Positions 37,661 through 51,100 of a DNA stretch of 64,000 bases are shown one piece after another. The position numbers were made by a program, and so were the translations under genes. Position 1 is the stretch's first letter; every line of letters starts with the position of its first letter. Origin of the DNA: Lycocorax pyrrhopterus obiensis (lineage: Eukaryota > Chordata > Aves > Passeriformes > Paradisaeidae); NCBI GenBank assembly GCA_014706295.1, contig JACSVZ010000002.1, positions 111,240,930 through 111,304,929 on the forward strand, read 5' to 3'. The notes below the pieces were generated by a model. The model did no database searches. It worked only from the letters and a program-made list of their open reading frames with translations, and was not told the DNA's origin.

Positions 37661-40626
37661 AGAAATACTGATAGAGCAAAAATCTATACTTTTGACTAAA
37701 CAACCTCCCTTACTGCTGAAATGCAATTAGACAGGGAGTTGCTGTTCTGAAATCTGTCCAAAATGCACACTAAAGAAAAAGTCATCTATAAATTTGCTTG
37801 TAACATCCTCAGTGCCTGTCTTAGCCATTCTTAATGCCAATAAATTGGCAGTTTATGAGAGGTTGGAGAAAATCCCGTTGATCTTAACTATTATACCTCT
37901 TCCTATTTAAGGATTACAAGATCATATCCAAAGCAAAAAAAATGCCATCTATTATTAGTGTCACTTTAACAATATTGTTAAAATTAAATGGTCCTTTAAC
38001 ACACTTCTCAAAGAAGAAGAAGGAAAAATAAGAGTCTGAGGTTGAAAATTAATTCATTTGTGCAAAAAAATTTTACCCTACTCTTTTTTTCTCCCTTGAC
38101 ATCTTCTACCCCTTGGCCTACTTTTCATCCATGGTCCCACTGATTCACAGCTCTTTACACTTGTATTTGACCATATTGATCAGTATTTGAGCATTCCTTT
38201 TCAGAAATACCAGAGGAGACTTGAGAAACACACATTTGCAGAGATTTTTGAATACTATTTTATATGAATTCTCAGTTATGAGGTAAAATTGGAGATCAAT
38301 ACAGAGAACTGTATTCCTTAGAAGGGAATGAAATTCAAGATTTTTTAAGCTAATGGCTCAGCAACTTGTTAAGAGAAAGAAGGTTAAGGAGAGTCCAGTC
38401 TTTCCTATTTATGGCAATGTGGAAGCTTTATTGCAAAAGAGTTCCTCATTAAAAGTCAGCTCAGGATATAACTGAATACAGTGCGAGAGTGAGACTGTGA
38501 TTAATCTGAATAGAGAGTAGAGTGAGGCCTGTTCCGTGTAAGGAGGAGGGGCAGAGTGTATTTTATAAAATATGAGGACATGACTTTTAAACATACAAGC
38601 ACTGAAAAGTAATTTTGTAGTGTTTCAAGTGAAATTTAAAATGATCTGTTATACAGATGAATGGGGAGCTTCCAGCAGAAGCAGATACTGAAAAATGCGG
38701 GGGTTTGCACCTATCTTACAGTGACATATGAAATTTCTTTTTCTTTTGTAATATTAAATTTACCAATTGTGTTAATATCAAGTTTATTATCATGTAAACC
38801 TAATTCTCAACAGCTATTTCATATTATGTCAAACAAATTATCTAAGTAATGTAATAACAAGAGATTCTTTTAGCTTACAAGCAGTTTTTCTGGTGCTGTC
38901 AGCCAAATTGTCTCGTAAATATAGCTGTTATTTCTGAGAGCTTTGAGAAAATAGAATTGTGTAATTCTTTCAGACAGAAGAAGTGAAATGTGACACAGTA
39001 CAACAAAGACAAGGTGTTTCTATAATTTTATTTTTGATCCACTCAAACTAACGTAAATGAATGGGTTGATTATGGAGTGGTGGAAGATATAATACCTGTA
39101 AAGACTACAGAAAGCCTCTTTAGTTTGTTGCCTCAGGTAAAGGTATTCGTCTATGCCGCTGGCAACTGGCCAATTTAATGAATTTTTTCAGCAGGAATTC
39201 ATTTAGACTGGTATGCTGTGGTGTAAATATTAAATGTATTTCAAAAATCACTGGCTACATTTCTGTTAGGTTCTGTCAAGAGGGTTAATTGTCTTGTGTT
39301 ATACATAATTGTATATTATGTGACCATATAAAATTCCTCGTTTCTTCTGTTATTTTACTACCCCTTTTGTCATATGAAATGCTAGAGTGTGAACTACAAA
39401 TGTTATTACCAAAGTGAGGCATCCTGAACCAATGCAAACTTTGCAAACTGTGAACTCCTCATGGGCAAGGTCAGTAGATTGCCTATAGACTGAGGCCAGA
39501 CGAACAAAACAGGTTTAGTTTCAGTCTTCAACAAACTGCTTTATTCTATTTCAATCTAGTCAGAATGAAAAGACCAGGTTGGAAAGAGGGACCTAGAAGG
39601 CAAGGAGCCATTTGACTCAGTAAAGAAGAGGCTCAAAAGCTGTGGATAGGAGCCTTACAGGGAAGGAATACAAGGAGAGTAATGAGCTTGAGCAATCATA
39701 TAGTATACAGAGCAAACCTATGATGAAAATCTAAGTTTTGTTGTGAGGTATTTTTCTTCCAATACTTGCTAACAGTTCAAGCGGAAACTTTAGGTGGGAA
39801 CCAAAACTATAGATGTCTAAATCCAAATCTTAAACTGAATTTGTAGGAGTTATGGTTTGCAGTTCTCTTCCCAAAGAAGGCTGAGGGAAGAAGATGCCTC
39901 AGCTGTAACGTGTATGCTGGTGAAATCTCATAAGAAGTAGGTAGAGAAATTACATGAGAAAGCTGTCAGAGAGAGTGAAATCTGGAATGGGGGTGTGGAG
40001 AAGGTGATTGGTAACAAGCCAGGAAGATCTACAATCACACCTACTGTGAATGAGGAAAACCTAGCTAACAAGATATTTCAACTCACAGGTCTTCTTCACA
40101 GGGAAATGATCCCTTCTCAGGCAGTGATGCATTATAATGTTGCCCACAGGAGCTGAAGTTTCAAGCTTACTGACAGAGTGGATTGAAAATAAAATGAAAG
40201 CCTGGCAGGCTGGGAAAGCTGTGAGATTAAGGATCATTCTTCCCATGAGGAGGAGAGGTATTGGTTGGTCATGAGTGTTTCACTCATGTGTGCGATGAAA
40301 ACTTCGGTCTAGTGTCTGGACATAATATTGTGGGGAGTCTTCTGTCTCCCAGGAGCTTAAATCTGAGGGATATTGCCAAAGCCATCTAATCCAATGGCAA
40401 TTAGCTGGAACTGCTCATTCATGCAGATATGACTGATTTCAGTGACACTCTAAGCAGATAAAAAGTGGCTGTGAGACTCTTGAAGGAAGGCTGAGGAGGT
40501 CAGAGCTGTTGTAATGTGCTAGTCAGTCCTCCTGGTCATTCAGGAAAAATGTGTGTCCTACAGTGCTCATATGCAGAAGTAGTGTCACCAAAGTAGGCTC
40601 TGGCTTCTTTGGCAATAGCATGAACT

Positions 40627-40648
40627 TGAAATGGAACTGAAATGGAAC
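40627..40648. repeat. 11-bp perfect tandem duplication
   Basis: Two identical adjacent copies of TGAAATGGAAC. A similar 10-bp ATGAGAAGCA duplication lies about 100 bp downstream near 40738-40757. Confidence 0.8.
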
Positions 40649-43600
40649 TGGCTTTGCCTGAAGAAAAGAGTAATGCTTCAACTTAAGAAAAACTACACAA
40701 AGGGCAAGCAGTTTCTTCTTTGGTTCTGTGATGCAACATGAGAAGCATGAGAAGCAACGGGATTAAGCTGCAACTATAAAGAGTCTGGTTCAATATAAGG
40801 AAAACTTCCAATGCTAAGTAGAGCTGTATTTGCTAATAGGTTGACTTATGAGGCATTAAGAGACTCATCATGGCAGGACTGTACAAATGGGTTCGAGAAA
40901 CAGCTTTAATCTATTGAGTTGCTTTTCAGCCATATGTTTCTGTTCTTTTGTATTATCCTAGAATGAACAAATTCATATCAGTGCTTGCAACTTGTATTCA
41001 GAAATACTAGGATAAGACAAACTATGGCTACCATTAAATTAAAGTTTTCCCCCTGTTCCTTTGTTCTTCTGCAAAAAATTCTGAAAGCAAATACTATATA
41101 CTAGATATTATATTGTCTAAATGTCATGTTGTAATGAAATTGTAAGTGAAAAGTAAAATTGAAGTTGGACTTATCTGTATTATTTAATTGCCTTGAAAAA
41201 CCGAGAGGTAATGAAATCTGGTATTTTAAACCAGGAGAGACATATAGATCAATTTTTAACAGTTTAATAGTCTGGTTTCTGCTGGAAAAATGACATGGCT
41301 TCCTTACTCTGCAGTAATAAGTAACACCAGCTTTTTTTACTCTTAGTGTGATTGATACTGCAGTAATCATACTCCAGTGAGCAACTGCTATTATGATATA
41401 AGCCACAATTATCCAGTTGCATTTCATTATCTGAAGCAATGATCCCTTCTGGTCTCCTTCTGGGTCAGGTTTTTTTTCATATCTTTTCAATTCTTATTGT
41501 TCACAGTCCTTCTAATACATCTTCAATACAGAGACATATGTTTCTTTCAGATGGGACCATAATAGCTTCTTCAGGCACTGGATTTAATTTGTTTTCAGTG
41601 TCTCTAATAATATGCATGTTGCTGTTGGTATTTTATTTATGGAGATTCACTGTTATAAAACTGTGTTTATAACACATGTATCTTCTTTAAAGAGGCACAA
41701 TAGCAATATTGTCATTAAGGTAACATCCAGTTTTAGGAATGGCTGTTAAATATTGCAGCATTAAGTAAAGCCATTCATCTGTTAAGTAAAAAAAAACCAC
41801 AACACTTTTTATTTTTTTTTTTAATTTGAGTAAAATTAATTGCATTCCTATTATTGGAACATCACAGATGTTTGAAGAGTAGGTTTTGTGCTTTTGTCCT
41901 TAAGCTCCCACTATACTTTCCTGTAATAGGCGCAAATCTGGTATTTCTTTCTGATGTCCATCCATTACTGCTGTGCTTGTAGTGTTCAGTGTATCACTGA
42001 ATCCCTTTGAGTGAAAAGGAAAGGTTTGATAGTATGCAGGTTTTTGATCACATTTCAGATGGCCATTTGTGCTTTGATAGTGCTTTTACATGTCCTAAAT
42101 TAATAATAACTCTCAATATACAAATATTTTCTTTCAAAAGCTCAACACCTCTCTTAGGAATGATTTGTACACATCTACTTCTGTTTTTGGGGGTGCATTC
42201 CTGAGTTTTACTAGCCATATTTTGTCATCCCAAAAATATTTATCAAATATTGGCATCTATTGGAACTCACCAAAACATGGAAGCCTTCTGCATATTTTGT
42301 GCAACTGGCTAATAAAAAGGCAGTCAGTAGAATTTAAAAGGAAGCTTGTAGAGTTCTGCTTTCCAGATGAGACCTCAAGACTATCCCAGGCCTCTCTTCC
42401 TCTCCTTCTACGTAGGATTAAAATGAAACATTTTAGTTTCTATATGGATGAAGATGATCCATGAGCACTGTTGTACTGTACCAGAATAAAGATCCATCTA
42501 CTCTTGTGTCTGGTGATAACAAAAGAATAATTATATTTCCCTTTCTCTTTCCAGCCATCTGCTACTTTAGGACTTCTTCAGACAGCTGATTAGGGACTTC
42601 CTGGATTATGTATATTGTGTCCTCATTGTCTATAAACTCAGCAAATATTTGATCTCTTTTTGTAATTTTTTGGCTACCAAGAGAGATTTTATAACCTTGA
42701 TTATATAAGCTGAAACATACCATTTTGGTTCTCACTTTTGTTCTCATCTAGGAACCATAGTGAGGATGACTCAGCCTGCAGGTATCTATAGGAACAGACT
42801 CGAAAGCAGAGGTCATGCTTGTGCTTATGCATTATTCAGTGTTGAATCAAGCCTCTCCTCTAAGTAACTGTTCGTATATTCTGGAGTTTTTCCCTTTCTT
42901 CCTTCAAGGAAGTTGATGCTAAGTTCCTTCAGGCTGAGTGTATTCACAATCCAGTGTGTCTGGTCTTGAGAAAAATCCAACTAGGACATGAAAATGCTAG
43001 AAATTATGGAAGTAATCCCAATCTTTTATCCTTTGAACCATTCAGCTGGTAAGATGTGATCAACACACAACAGAGAAAGGTGCCATCACTGGTAGGTCAA
43101 GTAGCAGATGTGAATGTTGCATTAAATACTTCTATGCTCCCATATTTTCCAGAACATATTGACTGATCATTTTGCATAACTTAGCTTATATGGATTTTTA
43201 GTGTGAACTCTAAAATCTCCTGCAGCTTGTAAAACCAGCATCAAGAATTGCTATATTCAGTCTATAGGCAATTATACATATATTTGAATGCATTCACCAA
43301 TATATTATGTATTTTGTATGGGGTTTTGCGTGCTTCTTTCAAATCTTCTCTGGTTCTTTCAATGCACATATGCTTTTGGATAACAAAATTTCACAATCTT
43401 ACCACAACTTACCTAACCCACTGAGCAAACAAAAGCCTAGCAAGGACAGAAAATAAGACCAGCCAACTCCTAATTTCAAGTTTTATGTACTGTTTCTTAC
43501 TCATTCATTAACATAAGATTATCACAGCATGGACTCATGTTTTCTTCCAAATTGTAATGATCTTGCTTCCTGTTTGGAATCACTTAACATCCCAGTGGCA

Positions 43601-45079
43601 CAAACTGTATTGTTGCTTGTCTTCATCTCAATGCATGAGATGAACTAGCTAATGAATTTACATTTTTTTCAAGCTATTATATTTTAATTACCTGTCAATG
43701 AATGTAAATCAGCCATTGTGTAATGCAAACAATTGATGCAGAAGGTTACATAGTCTAAATTGTTTAGGGAAATCCATATTTATGGCTAGCATAAATTAAA
43801 ATAATAAAGGGTTCTTTTTTAATTGGAAAATTACTGTGACCTGCAAAGTTACATGATATCTACAGACTGCAAGAAAATAAGAGATCAAGTCTAATGGGAA
43901 AGTGTGGGAGAATCTTATTTACTGCCTAAGTCAGCAAAATACTGAGCAGGAGCTGGTGCCCACTTGTTTCTTACGTTGCCCTTCTGTCGTGGCTGTTGCC
44001 CTAGGTACTCCAAGAGAATGGTCTCTGTCAGGATCTCTGTCCTAACACCTACTATGTTATTGTTTCTTGCAGAGGACCAGATGTGTTACCCAAGTCTTAC
44101 ACCGTATATTAATCATCTTTCCTATTATGCCTTTAGAACTTTTAGTCTAATTTACAATGCAGTTTGTCATGAAATAGGATCAAAGCAGGTGTGGTATACA
44201 TGGAGTTTCCAAGCATCTGCTTCTATTTAAATTTTTAAGGATTGGGGAAACCTGGAATCTCTTGATCTTACTACTCATAAGAGTCCTTAGTGCTCATTGA
44301 AAGATACATTTCCTCATCATCTCATGGGGATCCTGTGACTAAATTGAAATAGGAAATTTCATTAATATAAATAGTCAAGAAAGGTCAAGCAAACCCCTAA
44401 TAAACAGTAGTTTTCAAATTAAACTTTAAAATCTTCATATGGAAACTAAAAATATTTATTGATGTGCCATTTGCTCAAAGAAGCTGTGAAATAGTAGCTC
44501 TCAGAGGAGTCAACAATTCAGTTCAGCTTTAACTGAATGTGAAAGTTTAAAACCCAGGTTTTATGAGCTAGATCAGCTGTATTTCAGCAGAGAGCAAGAA
44601 TAATAGGTTACAATTCATGCTAAAAGATAATAGTATGGAAGAGTATTCTTCTGCATTACTGCTTCTCTGGCATGAAGACTTTTAAGTAATAAACTTTAAA
44701 AAGCCCCAAACATTTGCAATCATTTGGACACCTGAAGCCAAAGTCTGCTCATTTGTGTAGTTGCTGAGAAGTGCTCTGTTCCATGTTCTTGTTTATTTCC
44801 TCTGCAGAGCAGGCAAAGCCATCACTGTGAAAATATCAATCTGTGGTTGCAACATCTCGTGCACAAAAATGACTGAATTTGGCAATGGGCCATTTTTCAT
44901 TATGTTCCACGTCATATCATCTCCCTTCCTGGTATTCTTCATGTCTATGATGTCCAAACATACTGCCACATGAACTTTTGGAACATATCTAGACAAATGT
45001 ATTTGTACCATTAACAATCAGTTCTGCTTTGAACCCATCTTCCTTGGTAGCTTTCACAAAAATATATTCTTCCCATCCC

Positions 45080-45234
45080 TGAAAGTGTTCAAAGCCAGAG
45101 CTCTGGATGGAGCTCTGAACGGAGCTCTGAACAACCTGATCTAGTGAAAGGTGTCCCTGATCATGGTAAGGGGGTTGGAACTAGACAATCTTTAATATTC
45201 CTTCCAACCTAAACCATTCCATGATTCTGTGATC
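45080..45234 (+). mobile_element. CR1 LINE 3'-end fragment
   Basis: A decayed sense copy: CCTGAAAGTGTTCAAAGCCAG, then AACCTGATCTAGTGAAAGGT, GTTGGAACTAGACAATCTTT and the terminus CCATTCCATGATTCTGTGAT. This is the end of ORF2 plus 3' UTR of a CR1. About 155 bp remain. A 12-bp GGAGCTCTGAAC unit is tandemly duplicated inside it at 45109-45132. Confidence 0.85.
45109..45132. repeat. 12-bp perfect tandem duplication within CR1
   Basis: Two identical copies of GGAGCTCTGAAC lie in the CR1 3' fragment, a slippage event after or during insertion. Confidence 0.85.
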
Positions 45235-45617
45235 CCATTATTGGTCTCGTATCATCACCACTTGCCTATTTGCTTGTCAGATGCAAGATACTGCAGAGAC
45301 CTTCTTTTTGACTCCTTCTTCCTCCTTCCACCTTGAAGTGATCATCAGATCCCAAATAACTTTTTCTATGGTGCTCTTTTTTTCCTAATTTGCATTCATG
45401 GAAATTGAACCAGAATAGAATATCATCCCTCAGCACCTGTTTTTTGTGCTTGAAGCAGAAGCAAGTAGTTCTTGTTAGCTTCAAATCAGCCTACATTGTC
45501 TTTGCCTTCAGAAAAGTTTGTTTACTAGTTTCTTCTTGTGTCTCCTTTTGTGCCATTCCTGATTTTTAATTGCTCTGTATAAGCATATCTTTCTAAAGAA
45601 TATTCTCAGAATGCCTC

Positions 45618-45639
45618 TTTTTTTTTTTTTTTTTTTTTA
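45618..45639. repeat. T22 homopolymer
   Basis: Twenty-two consecutive T residues, the longest homopolymer in the window, followed by ACTGTAG. On the + strand it mimics a polypyrimidine tract and acceptor, but no syntrophin exon follows. On the minus strand it would read as a poly(A) run without a recognisable retrocopy. Confidence 0.9.
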
Positions 45640-48083
45640 CTGTAGTATCCACTCTTGTGTTTTATTTAAAAATGTTACATTCATGTAGATTTGCAGTGTA
45701 TTGTACTGATGTCCTCTGATGGAAAAAAAATTCATTTAATCGCATCAGTTACATGGTGTTGTGTGCCGTGATTGTGCTTAATAACTCATAGTCTTACAAA
45801 GAGTTCAGTAAAGTTATGGAAGACTGAAGCAACATTTCTCTTTCAGATAACCTATAAAGTAACAAGATTTTTTTTCTCTTTTCATGTATGGAAAATGTTT
45901 ACTTTTAGGTTTTAATTTCCAAATATTACGGATCTGTAAATTAAATTTTACTCAATGTACATTGTAACATGCTGGGAAGAACATATGAGTGCTGCCCAAT
46001 TGTAGAACTTTTTTTTCTGTAATGTCCAATATTTATGCATATGAATGATAAACCTTTAGATGTTCCTAAAACTACTCATACTTAACAATTTTTATTTTCA
46101 GGTAGACTTGAACAACTATAATGTAGTTTTCAAACTGCAAAAGAATTTAAAATAATGCATTTCAAGAAATCACCGTACTACCTGAAAGATAAAGATAGTT
46201 GTTTTAATTAATCAAAATAACATCAGTTAAAACAACCATGTAATGTAGGTGCTTAGATTGTACTTTACAAAAATGAGCTGGAAATTTTTGAATGAGAAAA
46301 TGATGTTTCAAGTATCTATTTACATTTTACAGGAACATTCAAAGTACACAGTGCACCTAATGCACTTCGTATCTGTTAAAACAAATGCAATCTCTGTGTT
46401 TGAAATAAACAAAACCAGCCCTAAATTATTTAATCTGTAACTGTGACTTGCCACTAAATAGGTATTTTCAGTATTTTGTTCAGAAAATAAAATCTCTTTT
46501 TCTTAACTTTATTCTTTCATAATTTAAAATTTTCAGGCTATTTGCTTAAATTAGATGAAAATACCTGGTTTTGCAAAGACTTAATAGTTTCTGCTAACAC
46601 AAACAGTGATTTATCATGCTGGAGTAATTAATGTTTGATTTAGGAATAAATACCAGAAGTCTTTGAATATTTTTTCTGTCAAAAAATGTGGGGGTTATCT
46701 CCTTTCTCTTTTAAAAAATCATACAAGATAGTTGGTATCTTGTATGGATTAATTTTATGCTATTTCTTTGTCCATTGAATCTCCTAGCTCCTGTCATGCT
46801 TCTCCTTACCTAGCATTGAAGAAAGGAGGAAGCTGAGGCTAACGCACGTGCAAGAAGGAAGGGTAGAAATGCTCTTCTGACAATTTTGATACAGGATAAG
46901 TTTGAAAACCAACTGAAATTGCTTGCAGCATATTTTTGACAGTGGGAATTATCCTTTGATAGCAAAACTGGGGGATGTCAGTGACAGACTTGCTCAGTAT
47001 TTGCATGAGGAATGCAAAGAGCTTTCCACTCCAGCCTGGCTGTGAAGTCAGCAAAACACAGTTTTTGCCACTCACATCTCCGCATATAGTTGTTTAGGGG
47101 CAACATTGTAAACACTGGAGTGAGTGAAGGTCAGTGGTGATTCTTCTTTTCTTCTAAAAAAAATGTTGCAGGTTGGTTGAAGCAGTTTAATGTTATACTG
47201 TGGTTTCCAGATCATTCAGATACATTCTATATAGATACCTAGTTGACAATGTCTTTAATTTAAATATGTGTTTATTCTAGGTATTAAGTATCTGCCGTGT
47301 ATGCATATTTTAGATTTACTAGGTTGTCAAAAGCTTTCAGAGCTTATGCTTGAAAAACAACATTTTTGTTCTAGTAATGGTAGGAATGGGTATGTTCTAC
47401 GCATTATTCTTTTTGTATTGGACACTTCTGTGTCAGAAAGCTGGCAATGTTTGTTTAGATGGAGTCCATGAACTGCAGGGCTAAACACGAACTCCTCATG
47501 AATTTGGTGTCTCAGACTGGTTTTCTCTTTACTTTTCACCTAGGGATATCATTGAATGTTTTAAGAAAATATTACTTGAACAATTATCAGAAGTGATTTT
47601 GCATACTTGGTTTTGTGCCTAGCATAAATGGGTAGAGTAAGGGATGTTTCCAAATCTGTTCCAGCCGAAATTTTCTTAAGGAAAGGAACTTGCTTAAAGT
47701 TTGATGACTTTGGTGGTTGGCAGTTTGTTGCTCTGATGTAATTTTATGTAGAGTTAAATATTCTAGTTTATTGTATAGCTTCTAATAAGAAAAAAAGAAA
47801 AGACATAGTGTTGTAGTATTTAGAAATAATTTTGCATGTACTCACCTGTCCTATATTCTGAACAGCAGAATGAACCACAAAGTGACCACAGAAATACCCC
47901 ATTATTCAAATGAGCTTGTCAAAGGTTTCAGTCTCTTTACTGCAGGAAATTTTATTGTCCTTTTTGCAAGCATCATTTGGAAGGGAGAGTCTGATATATC
48001 TGTCGAAAATCCAGTTGGTTTTTTTTGTTTTGTTTTTCTTCTCGTGACTGCATATTAATCTATTTCTTTATTCATTTTTATAG

Positions 48084-48122
48084 ATTAAAAAAATCAACAG
48101 GAATTTTCCCGTAAACCAGCAG
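48084..48122 (+). CDS. SNTG1: Gamma-1-syntrophin, 39-bp micro-exon
   Basis: Exactly 13 codons, IKKINRNFPVNQQ, which directly follow the ...NLTKHN end of the previous exon in gamma-1-syntrophin. It is the basic segment between the end of the split PH module and the next PH domain. The acceptor is CATTTTTATAG and the donor CAG|GTAAGA. It enters and leaves at phase 0, so inclusion or skipping leaves the downstream frame intact. It sits after a 25.7-kb intron and before one of at least 15.9 kb. The following exon, expected to begin IVYMGWCEAREQD from memory of the family, was not found in the window. Confidence 0.93.
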
Positions 48123-51100
48123 GTAAGAAAAAGAACATTTGGGTTTTTTTGATTTATAATTCTAAATCTCATTTGAACTATCTTTAATTGTGTGGTAGCT
48201 GTTCATTATTCTAACTGAAGAATTCTCAGTAGATTTTCTTTAGAGAGTACCTTGGTGTTTTTACTTTCTCAACTCAAAGGGAATTGGAGTGTTTCATCAA
48301 AGTAAGAACACAATTTTTTCAAATTAACCTATTTGATGCAGGTATATATACTTTTCTTCAGATTGTGTCTTACCAATTTTACTCTAAAAGGGGAATGTTA
48401 TCATTATCCTTTACAGAATCAGCCTGAATACATCAACGTTCCAAAATTCTAAAAATGTGTGGTCTTTTGGTGGTTTTGGGTTTTTTTTGCCTATTGACAA
48501 ATGAAGGCATAAAAAATTAATATTTGCACAACGTTATAGAGCAGGCCAGTAGCAGAATTTTGAATAAACAGAATCTGATGGTCTTCAAGTTCATCCATTG
48601 GCAGTCTCACATTACTGGAAGAAACTGGAGTGGCTTTCAAAAAGAAAGTAGGATTCCTTGAATAGGGATGCTTTCTTGTAAAATGTATCATGAGCACAAT
48701 TGCTGCTATTCTCGACATCTCTGTATCAGGTGATGGGGTCCAGAAGGGATAGATCTTTCCTTCTTGAAAAATCTGTTCTTCCCACAAGTTTTTTTTAAAG
48801 ACACAAACCTGCAGTCAGTTTCTAGTTGCTAGAGACCCTAGTAAGGATGGACAGCAGCCACACCTCCTCAAAAGGATCAGGATATCTTTTAGAAAACTAT
48901 GTAAACAAAGTATGAATAAAAATTATCAGGGTAAAGCTCAGTACACTGTAAAGTTAATTAAGTATGTATGTGTTGTGTTTATGACAACTATTGTATTATG
49001 ACAATTTCCTTTTAAGAAACATGTGATAAGGGGAAACAGAGGAACCTGATTCGTAAGAAGGAAAAAGCTACTTCCTTGTAGAAGGAGTGAAATATGTATA
49101 GGGCTGAGGTATAAACTTGCCTTCAAGAGGACAGATTTGAGGAAGAACAGTGCTTTCATCTCCGTTACACCACATCTTCAGTTAGTCAACATATTTCTCG
49201 GTTCCCTGTCTCTGGTCCAACTTTATTTATGTGGAATTGTGCTAAGCATAACTCACAAAGGAGGAAGATACTTTTATTTTGTTTTCTGTTTTCTTCATGA
49301 GAAGATCCACAAATGTAACAAATTAATGACTATAACAATAATATAATACTACTAATAGTAACAATAAGAACAACTATATGGGTAAGTATAAATGAAGCTG
49401 CGAAAAATGGAGTTAATGCTTGAATTTGGGCATTTTCAGAATAGTTTATATAACACCAGATGCAGACAGTGCAAAGATATGGTCCTGTCTCAAAAGAAGG
49501 AAGAAGATATTGTCTAGTGAACAAAAAGCAGTTAACTAGCTCCATTTTCACTGTTATGATTTACCCTGAACTTGTCTCTTTGCTTTCATTACTGTAAAAA
49601 ATAAAAACAACCAAAATATAAACAACAGTTATAGTGTCCCATCAGTCTAACATATAATTCAGGGATCTCTGCTGTTTTGGAACCCTTGGCATATGGGGTC
49701 AACAAGGCATTTTATTCTTCATTAGGATTCCAGTGGAAAGCAAAAATATTTTTCTTGGCTTGAATAGCTTTTTGGCCAAGCTGTCTGTTAGGACAGCCTG
49801 CAATTATGATGCATTCATCTCTCATCAGCACCAAACATTATATTCCAAAAGAATTGCTATGGAGCACTTCAAGAAACTCAGCCAAAAGGTCAAACTGGAA
49901 GGAGAGGCTGATTTGATGGGCAGTGAGACTGCTAAGGTCTTGCTACCCGTCAAACACTGGAGAAGAAAAAGGTTTACTGATCTGTGGATGTCTGAAATTT
50001 AAGGGAACATTAAATTCAAACCCGATTCCCTTTTGGGATTACTTTACATAAAGAGAGTTGCAGTTTTTTTATTGTAGAATTTAGGAACTATCACTTAATT
50101 GAAGTTAAATAGTTAAATAATGTTTTTGAATAAAGTCAGAAAAGGCCATGCAGATGTAAGGTTAATTTCTGTCTTTGTGTGCAGCAAATATTAACGTGGT
50201 ATGCAGGGAAGGAACAGGACTTTTTACTTGTATCAACACATCATTTATAATTTAAAAAATTAAATTATCATCTTGAATACTCTTGTCATCTTGAATTTTT
50301 TTAAATAAAACACATTTTTGTCTAAGAAGTTGAACAGCTAGTTTTAACTTTTCTGCAAGCACATCATGAACTTGAAAGCTGTCTTAGTCCTATAATGCTT
50401 TAAAAAAAAGCGTGCATATTTAATTTCACTTAACTAGTACCCACGGGTTTTTTAATGAGCACTGACAGGGTAATTGAAGGTTATTTTCACTTAGATTTAT
50501 GTATATATATACGTGGATTTTAGTTAATTAGGTAAAGAGGGAAGGCAGTTGTCAAACTAGAGTCAAGGAACCAACCCTTAGGATTCCTTCATGAAAATAT
50601 TCTTGATATGGAGAAGACAACAGAGAGCCATTAGCAGTAGAATGAGGAAACAAATGTACCTGCATATGTGTGGAAGATGCTGTAATTCCAGTAGTGCTAT
50701 CCAAATATCTCAATGTTGCAGTATGTAAAAAAGATAGAAGAAATAGTAGTTAGAAAAGGCTTGTTGACTGCACGTAATGTGTCAGCTTTCCTTTAATGCA
50801 GTAATAGTGAAAGTAGGTTTGTCTGGAAAATCATTTGAAAGATAAGATGCATTAATTAAAATATCAAAGGTGATGGGTATTGATAAGAAGGTGGTAATTA
50901 TTTGGACTGCATGAAGCAATATGTTCTCAGAATGGTGGTAGTACATTTAATAGTGGTGGAAAGATGATGTAAAAAATGCTGGAAGAGGACCACACAGACA
51001 AAAAAAGTATTTTTGAAGAAGTCTGTGGGACAAGAGGGAAATAAAGTTCCCCCTCACTGAGTTGACAGTGATGGAAAGAGCACTTAAAATGGTGAAAAAT

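Larger units (their letters stand above)
22404..48083 (+). other. SNTG1: SNTG1 intron, 25680 bp
   Basis: A GT-AG intron from GTAAGT to ATTTTTATAG. Recognisable content: A/T-rich low-complexity tracts at 24.7-24.85, 28.07, 35.08 and 45.62 kb, a CpG-retaining LTR at 35.64-35.96 kb, a minus-strand CR1 at 37.19-37.66 kb, a plus-strand CR1 tail at 45.08-45.23 kb and two short tandem duplications. The rest is AT-rich with no recognised coding sequence. A 129-codon minus-strand open frame at 41101-41490 is the longest that is not repeat-derived. Stretches at 34.4-35.0 kb and 43.6-43.9 kb look like candidate conserved noncoding sequence. A GC-richer stretch at 32.16-32.5 kb was not identified. Confidence 0.9.

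Noticed and set aside
42165..42464. 99-codon plus-strand open frame
   Set aside because: No recognisable motif, atypical composition for a protein and no promoter or splice context.
45600..45660. T22 plus ACTGTAG as a splice acceptor or retrocopy tail
   Set aside because: No coding similarity follows on the + strand and no retrocopy body is recognisable on the minus strand.
49733..50002. 89-codon plus-strand open frame after CTTCATTAG
   Set aside because: It has no recognisable domain, is not syntrophin, and has no convincing donor; probably chance.
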